DNA of 64,000 nt from Parvicella tangerina (GTDB lineage Bacteria > Bacteroidota > Bacteroidia > Flavobacteriales_D > Parvicellaceae): positions 620,001 through 684,000 of the forward strand of contig NZ_OU015584.1 of assembly GCF_907165195.1 (NCBI RefSeq), read 5' to 3'. Position numbers and translations under genes: made by a program. Shown here one piece after another: positions 26,233 through 35,200 of this stretch (within the stretch, counting starts at the first letter, position 1; the number at the start of each line of letters is the position of its first letter). A model generated the notes under the pieces. It was not told the origin of the DNA. It saw only the letters and a list, made by a program, of their open reading frames with translations, and ran no database searches.

Positions 26233-29200
26233 TTATTTCACTAGCGTCACATGACCTCGATATTCTTTAACTTCTCCATCAATGTTTCTGGTTTTGACCA
26301 CCCAAACATAGACGTCTGTTTGCGACATCACATTATTATAAGTACCGTCCCATTCATCATACGGGTCATAGCCTTCGTAGATTAACTGTCCCCATCTGTT
26401 GAAGATGTAGAACTCATAGTTGTCTTCATCAATTCCAATTCCAATGGGTCTGAAAGTGTCGTTCTCTCCATCTCCATTCGGACTAAAGGCATTTGGTGTA
26501 TAGAAAGTATAATCTCCTTCAATAAAGATGGTTTCTGTATACTCACTTGTACATCCGTATGAACTCGTTACCAATAGTGTTACATCATAGTACCCAGTAT
26601 CGTTAAACACATGTGTTGGTAGCGTAATCAAACCAGTAGTGTTTTCCTCACCGTTATATTCAGTTTGAGGGTCACCAGTCATTAAGAAACCATCACCGAA
26701 ATCCCAATCATATTGATAACCTCCTGTAGAGTTATCTATAAATGTAATTTCTGGCGTTAGAATCGTTGTGCTTGACGGGTCTGCTGTAAATTCGGCATTT
26801 GGAACTGGGAATACCTCGATGAAGTCCGAATTAGAAACCTGAGTAGAACAACCTTCTGCACTTATTACGTTCAAGCATACATCATAGCTTCCAGCATCGT
26901 CAAAGGTGTATGAATAGCTGGTATTTGTTCCAGATGATTCATAAACTCCATCACAATTGATGTCGTACTCATAGGTTACTCCAATATCAGAGTTTGCAAT
27001 GAACTGCGCGTTGAATGGTTCACAACCACTTGAATCAACAGCAGATAAGAATGCAACAGGAAGTGCATTAATACTTATTTGAGTTGAGTCTACTGCATCA
27101 ATTGAACAACCATCACTCAAAGTAACGTAATACCATGTTGGGGTCGTTGGAGAAACACTAGCAGTTGATAAATCATTCACAGTTGTGGCGGTAACAGCAT
27201 TATTGAATTCGTCTTGCCAACTAAAGGTGTAATCTGCGGGTACACCACCTGTGCCTAGAGCTGTAATGTCAAAGCTATCACCATCACAAATAGAAGTTGA
27301 AGGCGTAACATCCAAAGCAAGTGGCTCTCTAACATTAATAGAGATGCACTCTTGGGATGATAGACAGCCATTATCATCTTCAACCCTAAAACAGTAGTCA
27401 GTTGAAGTTGTAGGGTTCACTAAAATTGGTCCTTGTCCAGTGAACCCAGCAGGAACCCATTGGATGTTATAAGGAGCTGTACCCCCTTGTCCACTTGCCC
27501 AGATTTGAGTATCCTCTCCATAACAAATTGTGGTTGAGCCATCAGGAACAGCAATCAATGGTGTAGGTTCAATCACATCAACGCAACTTGAAGCTGTACA
27601 CCCATTCGGATCAGTAACCGTCACACAATAGATACCGTCACTCAAAGCCACAGCTGTTTGGGTCTGCTGATTGTTACTTGAGGCGTCCCACAGGTAATCC
27701 ATTGCTGAAGCATCAAATATCCCTGAAGGATAAACCGAAGCACTACCGTTGGAAAGGCCATTGCATGAAGGTCCAGTAAAGATAATGCTATCAATCTGAG
27801 GACTAGCTTGATTAATCATTGTCTGATCGATAGTCATCGCGCAACCGTTCGCATCCGTAACAGTAACTTCTTGTAGTCCAGGACACATCCCATCGTTCAT
27901 GCTTGATGTTGGGTTATTTCCGTTAGACCATGCATACGTATATGCTCCGGTTCCTCCTGTTGCAGAAACAGATGCTTCACCGTTGCATTGCTCACATGTT
28001 GGATGATCAAATGTGGCGAAAACGGGAACTATTTGTGTTGGTTCTGTTACAACATAAGTCTCTGACGCAATACACCCATTTGCATCAGTGAGATCAAGGG
28101 TATAAGACCCTGCACCTAATCCCGATGCAGAAGAAGAGGTACTTGCGGAATTCGTCCATGAATACACATAGAATGGTGTACCTCCTGTGGTGTTCACTGA
28201 TATAGCTCCATCAGTTCCTGTAAAGCATGTTACATCCGTTATAGATTCTACCATGCTTAGCGCGTCAGGCTCAGTAATTGTAACACTGGCTTGCGCATTG
28301 CAGTTGTTTGCATCAGTAACGGTAACAGTAAATGTGCCTGCACATAAACCTGAATTTGAGTTTTGAGTAGGTGCAGCACCACTATTCCATGAATAGCTGT
28401 ATGGCGTGACACCACCATTAGCAGCAGCTAAAGCCGTACCGTCACAATACGTATTACAAGTAGCATCAGTTGATTGAATAACGGCTGCATTAAGTGAATT
28501 TGGCTCAGCTACACATAATACGTCCGATGCGACACATCCTGCTGCATCTGTGGTAATGAGCGTATAACAATCACCATCCAGATTTGTTGCTGTGGTTGCT
28601 CCGGTCAATACTGAAGTCCCTGACCCATCAATAATCTCATTTGTCAAGGTGCCTGAACCGCCTGACGATGTAAATTCAACTGAACCATTTCCAGCTCCAA
28701 AACATGTTACATCAACAGCAAGTATTGGAGTAACAGTAGGACCTGCAATATCATTGATACATAGCACTGTGTCCTTAACACAGGCGTTTCCATCTGTTAC
28801 GGTGAATGTGTAGCATCCAGCAAATAAGCTCAACGCACATGCTCCTGTTTGAGTGTTTGGATCATTCCATTGATAGGTATATGGGGCTGTCCCGCCATTT
28901 ACATTTGCACAAATCTGACCGTTATCTTGACCACAGTTAGAATTTGTAATATTCGCACTAAGGTTAATGTCAGTTGGCTGATTAATTACAACGGTTTCTG
29001 AAAGTTGACAACCATTATCATCGGTTATTTGAACTGTATAGGTACCTGCACATTCATTAGAGAATGCTGCTGTAGTAGCGAATGTGCTGTTATCCCATTG
29101 AAATGAGTATGGCCCAGTACCTCCTGATGCACTTACGTTGGCTGAACCATCACAAGATTGATAACAACTTAAGTCAGTTGTAGAAGTACTTGCAGAAAGT

Positions 29201-32200
29201 GCAGTTGGTTCAGTCAAAGATACACTACTAGAAGAAGAACACCCATTCCCATCCGTTACGGTCATAGTATAGGGTCCAGCACAGAGGTTGGTTGCCAAAG
29301 AAGTAGTACTCACACCACTTGTCCAAGAATAATTATATGGAGCAGTACCTCCTACTGCTGACCCCTGAATAAACCCATCGCAGAACCCATTACAAGAGAT
29401 ATTACCAGTTTGATCTATCGTAGACGTAAGTTCAGTTGGTTCTGTCAATGTAACAGATTCTGTAGCAAAACATCCATCATCATCAGTAATGGTAACTGTG
29501 TAAGTTCCAGGACATAAATTTGATGCAAGGCTGCCAGTCTGATTACCGGTTGAAGCATCCCACTGAAACGAGAATGGAGCATTTCCTACATCACCAAAGG
29601 CCTCAGCTTGGCCGTCACAAGCGTTAAAACAAGTAATGTTTGTCCCATTTATAATTCCAGTTACCTGCATAGGTTGAAGGATTGCTATATTGTCAGTGAA
29701 GGTACAGCCATTCGCATCAGAAACATTAATTCCGTAGTTGCCAGCGCATAGTCCATTAACTGTTGAACTTGTTCCCAAGGAGTTATTAGTTGCATCCAGC
29801 CAGTTGATAGAATATGGAGTAGTACCACCAATAATTGTTATATCTGCATCACCATCGCAATACCCGAAACAAGAGGCGTCATTCGTATTAATGTTGTAGG
29901 CAAGTACATCGGGTTCAGTAATTGTCACGGAAGTACTTGCGTTACAACCAAGGTCATCAGTTATCGTTACTCCATATGTTCCTGCACCTAAGTTACTTGC
30001 TGTTGGAGTTGTTTGAGATCCAGCATTAGCATCCCACAACACCGTGAAACTTGTCCCATTGCCAGCAGTCATATCTACAGTTGCTTGTCCATCTGTGAAT
30101 CCATTACAACTAACATACGTAAATGCCGTAATATCTGCCACAGGACCTCCAAGGTCTGATACCTCTACACTAATTTGTTCTTGGCAGTTGTTTGCGTCAG
30201 TAACAGTTACTACATAAGTAGAAGCAACAAGGTTTGCTGCACATGAGTTCGTAGATCCATCTGGCCACAGGTAATTAAAAGAACCGGTACCACCAGAGGG
30301 AGTAACACATGCTGTACCATCCGCTTGTTGACAATTGGCATTAGTTACAGTAGAATCAATTGTGATAGCTGTAGGTTCAGCAATTGCACCCGATGCTGTC
30401 CCAGTACAGCCATTGTCGTCAGTTACTACAACATCGTAAGTTCCTACGCATAACGATCCTGCCGCAACTGAAGTTTGATTGAGAGGGTCATTCCAAGAAT
30501 ACGAGTAGGGTTGTGTGCCACCAACTGCTACAGCTTCAGCAGTTCCATCACAGGAAGCAAAACAAAGTGCGTCTGTAACTACCACATTAACTTGAACTGA
30601 AGTCGGTTCAGCAATTGTTCCTGTATTACTAGTAGACAAACATCCATTGGCATCAGTAACTTCTACGTAGTAATCACCAGCAGGTAAGCCTGCAGCTTGT
30701 ATAGCAGTTTGACCAGTTAAAGCCGTTCCTGAAGTTGCATTATACCATTGATAAGTATAGGGTGCTGTTCCTGTTCCGCTCATGGAAACATCAATCGTTC
30801 CATCAGCACCACCGTTACAAAGTACATCAGTAATTGTACCAATTGTAGCAGTTCCAGGCGGAATATCACCCACTGTTGCTTGAGCTGTTTGTATACAGCC
30901 ATCAGCGTCTGTTACAGTAACATCATATAATCCAGGGGTTAACCCTGTAGCAACATCAGTTGCTTGTGACGTTGGAGTCCAGTTATAACTAAAAGGAGAA
31001 ACACCAGCAGCTGTAACCGAAACCGATGCACTACCTGTGCCAGTTCCACAGAATGCATTAACAGTTGAAGTTGATAACTGAATTTCATCTGGTTCACCAA
31101 TCGTTGCTGAAGCTGTAACAGTACAATTATTGTTATCAGTAACAGTAACCTGATATGTTCCAGGAGCTAGTCCTGTTGCCGTAGCGGTTGTCTGGTTAGC
31201 ACCGTCACTCCATAGATAAGTATAAGGAGCTGTACCTCCGCCCGCAGTTACAGTAGCAGTTCCATCTGTAAAACCAAAACATGTTACATCTGTTGAGGCT
31301 GTGATAGAAGCATTTAATGCGGTTGGTTCATCAATGGTGACTGAGACAGAGGCTTGACAACCGACAGCATCAACCATTGCTCCGGAGTAGCAGCCTGCGG
31401 AAAGATTTAATGCAGAGGCAGTAGTTTGACCTATCGGATTTCCACTACAATCTTCCCAGTTGTATGTATAGGGAGCAGTACCGTCAGTCACTTGAATCTG
31501 CGCAAACCCATCATTACCTCCATTACAACTCACATCGGTTTGTGTTAGAATAGTAACTGTTGGAGCACCAAGGTCTTGAACGCATATATTGAGCGTCTCA
31601 ATACATCCATTCCCGTCAGTAACGTCCACATCATAACACCCAGCAAAAAGTGATGTCGCATTAGCTGTCGTTTGAGAGCCAGCATTTGCATCCCATTGAT
31701 AAGTGAAAGGAGCATCTCCAGAAACAATTGTCACTGTGGCATCTCCATCATCTTGGTTACAGTTTGATCCATTTGTAGTTTCACCAAGCACAAGTGCTGT
31801 AGGTTCTGTAATTGTATATGACTGAATGACAGAACAGCCATTAGCGTCAGTAATGGTAGCTTCATAAGTGCCAGCACAAAGATTCGATATTGAAGAAGTT
31901 GTTGACAATGCAGGGTCATTCCACTGATAAGCGTAGGCTCCGGTACCTCCGCTTGGAGCTGTGTTCGCAATCCCATCACAAACTCCGTTACAACTCGCAT
32001 CTGTTTGTGTCGGTGCATTGACAACTTGAGTTGGTTCAACGAGAGTTATTGTCTCAGTGGAGGTACAACCATTGTTATCAGTAACGCTTACGGTAAAAGT
32101 CCCATCACATAGTCCTGTTACTCCTGCCGTGGTTTGAGACCCAGCCGCAGCATCCCAGGCATAACTGTACGGTGTTGTGCCGCCAGTTACTGTGACGTTT

Positions 32201-35200
32201 GCCGTACCATCACAAGCACCAAAACAACTAATATCCGAACCGTTATAATCTGAAGTTACGGAAGTTGTCAGGGTTAGCTGGGTAGGTTCGTTAACTGTAT
32301 AAGTGCTTGAGGTTTGCGTGGCTCCATTTTGATCTGTCACTACAACGTAATAATCTCCTGCCGTTAAGTTCGTTGCAGTAATACCATTCTGACCAAGAGC
32401 AGTACTGGTTGAAGCATCAAACCATTCATAAGTATAACCAGGAACCCCTCCTGAAACGGCTATTGTTATTTCTCCTCCAGTTCCGTTAAAACAAACTGCA
32501 TCTGTGATTGTTTCTACGATAGTTAATGAAGTTGGTTCGTTGATGGTTGTGCAAACAGTATCTAAACATCCTTTTGAATCTTCCACAATAACAGAGTAGT
32601 CGCCAGCTGATAGACCAGTTGCTCCAGAGGAGTTTTGACCAAGGACTGTACCAGGAGGACAGCTATTGTACCATTGATAAGAGTAGGCTGGTGTCCCTCC
32701 GGATGCAGAAGCAGTGGCAGTACCGTCCGAGGCGCCATTAATGGTTACGTCACTGTTGGATGTCATGGTAGCGACTAAAGGTGTTGGTTCCAAGATGGTA
32801 ACAACAATGTTGTCCGTACAGTTATTATCATCAGACACACTTACGTTGTAGTCTCCTGCGCAGAGTCCAGTTACAGAAGGTGTCCCTTGTCCAGTTAATG
32901 GAGCAGGGTTCCATGTATAAACGTATGTGGGGGTTCCTCCAACTGCCTCAATAAGCGCAGTACCATCACAATAATCAGCACAGGAGGCACTTGCCGCTGA
33001 GATTAGGTTTAGTGTAGGCCCCACTTGATCGCTGACTCCTTGAACAGCTGTTCCAGTACAACCTTCATCATCTGTTATGGTAACGGTATATGAACCTGAA
33101 GGAACAGCGTTAATATCTGCTACAGGATTACCTCCGTTATCAACCCATGTTTCTGAGATGTAATTCCCTGATCCTCCAGTTGTTGTAGATACGGATACTA
33201 CCCCGTCTGAAAGTCCACAATTAGCATCAACAGCTGATGTAGTAACGACAATTGCAGCCGGTTCACTTACAACAACAGACCCGTCTGAAGAACAACCGTT
33301 CACATCGGTTACTTCAACGTAATAGGTCCCTGCGGATAAACCTGTCTGAGAAGAGCCTGTACCGATGCTATTGGAAAGTAACCCATCATCAAACCATTCA
33401 AATGTAAGAGCACCAGTCCCTCCAGTAGCAGTTGCGTCTACAGCACCTGTTGATCCTCCGGCACAAGTTGCATCTATCGATGTAGGCGATACAGTAACTA
33501 ATGCTGGTTCGTTTATTGTGATACTCAACGTTGCAACACATCCAACGTTGTCGGTTGCTGTAACGTCATATTGACCAGCCTCGAGCAAGTTAATGTCTTG
33601 CATGGTAGAAGAAAACCCGTTTGGACCAGTCCAGCCATAGGTGAATGGAGCAGAACCCCCAGTCGTTGAAATATCAATGGAACCATCAAATGAACCGTTA
33701 CAAAAGGCGTTAACGTGAGTTTCTGAAAGAGTAGGGGCTCCAGCATCTGATATAGTTGCGGTAGTAGACTCACTACAACCGTTGTTATCTGTTACGGTAA
33801 CAGTGTAGGTCCCCGCTAGAAGATTACTCACTGTGGCAGAGCTTCCTGCTGGATTTGAGGATGCATCCACCCATGCATAAGTATAACCTGAGGTTAAAGT
33901 GCCTCCAGTCGCGGTAACAGATACCTCACCATCTGGCTGACCGCAGTTACTGTTTACGCTTGAAGGGGTTAAATTAATGGCTGTTGGTTCATTAACGTTG
34001 ATGCTTGAAGTCTCAGAACATGAGTTAGCGTCCGTTACTACGACATCATACGTGCCTGCTGGTAATCCTGCAACATTGGCGGTTGTTCCAATGGAGGTGC
34101 CGCCATCAAACCATTCAAATGTAAGAGCACCAGTCCCTCCAGTAGCCGTTGCATCTACTTCGCCATCGTTACTCCCATTACATAAAGCATCTGTTGCAGA
34201 TGGCGTGATCGAAATAGCAGATGGTTCTCCGATGGTGACACTTTCAGAAACCGTACAACCGTTATTGTCAGTAACGTCTAAAGTGTATGTGCCAGCTGAT
34301 AAAACACCATTCAAATCTTCAGAAGTTGGTCCATGTGTCCATGAGGTAGTATATGGAGCAGTACCATCAGTGATTGTCACATCAGCTGAACCATTCGAGC
34401 CTCCGTTACAAGAAGCATCGGTTCCAACAATAGTAACCGAAAGAGGGTTAGGGGCGCTTACAGATACCGAAGCAGAGGCCGTACAGCCACTAGCATCCGT
34501 TATCGTAACATTTGATGTTCCAAAACACAGAGACGTAGCTTGTTGTGTAGTCTCTGAATTATCCCAAGCATAGCTAAAGGGTCCAGTACCTCCTGTCATA
34601 GTCGCAGTTGCCTGACCGTTACAATCACCAGGGCAAAGAACATCCGAATCAAGAACCGTAGATGCAGTTGGGTCTGGATCAGTTCCTATTGTCACAGAAA
34701 GCACATCAGTACATCCTGCATCATCTACTGTTACTGTATATGTTGTGCCTCCTGTTAATCCAGATACTGACGATGTGTTTTGTCCTGATCCTGGAGCTGG
34801 AGACCAGTTAAAAGTTGGGGAACCTGCTCCTCCAGAAACCGAAATGTCTGCTGTTCCGTCATCAACCATAGAACAGGAAGCGTTTGTTTGGGCTACTAGA
34901 GAAACCACGGGGCCAGCAAGATTACCCACTGAAACAGTGGCTGTTCCAGTACAGCTTTGGTCATCGGTGACCGTTACCGTGTAAGATCCTGCTGACACGG
35001 CATTAGGATCAGTCACTGGATTAGAAGAAGCATCCGTCCAAACCGTTGAAACATAATTTCCTGAACCACCTGTTATATTTGTTACTGAAAGGGTTCCATC
35101 TGAACCACCACAGCTAGCATCTGTTGAGGAAGCTGTTACGTTAATAGCAGGGGGTTCATTAATCGTAACTGTTGCTGTAGCTGTACAATTCTCTGCATCA

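Noticed and set aside
33977-34573. 198-codon + strand open frame inside the SprB array
   Set aside because: It is the complement of repetitive Thr/Val/Gly codons of the giant gene, as are the similar frames at 28592, 33365, 34745 and 35816. The predicted proteins are low-complexity and repeat with the array.
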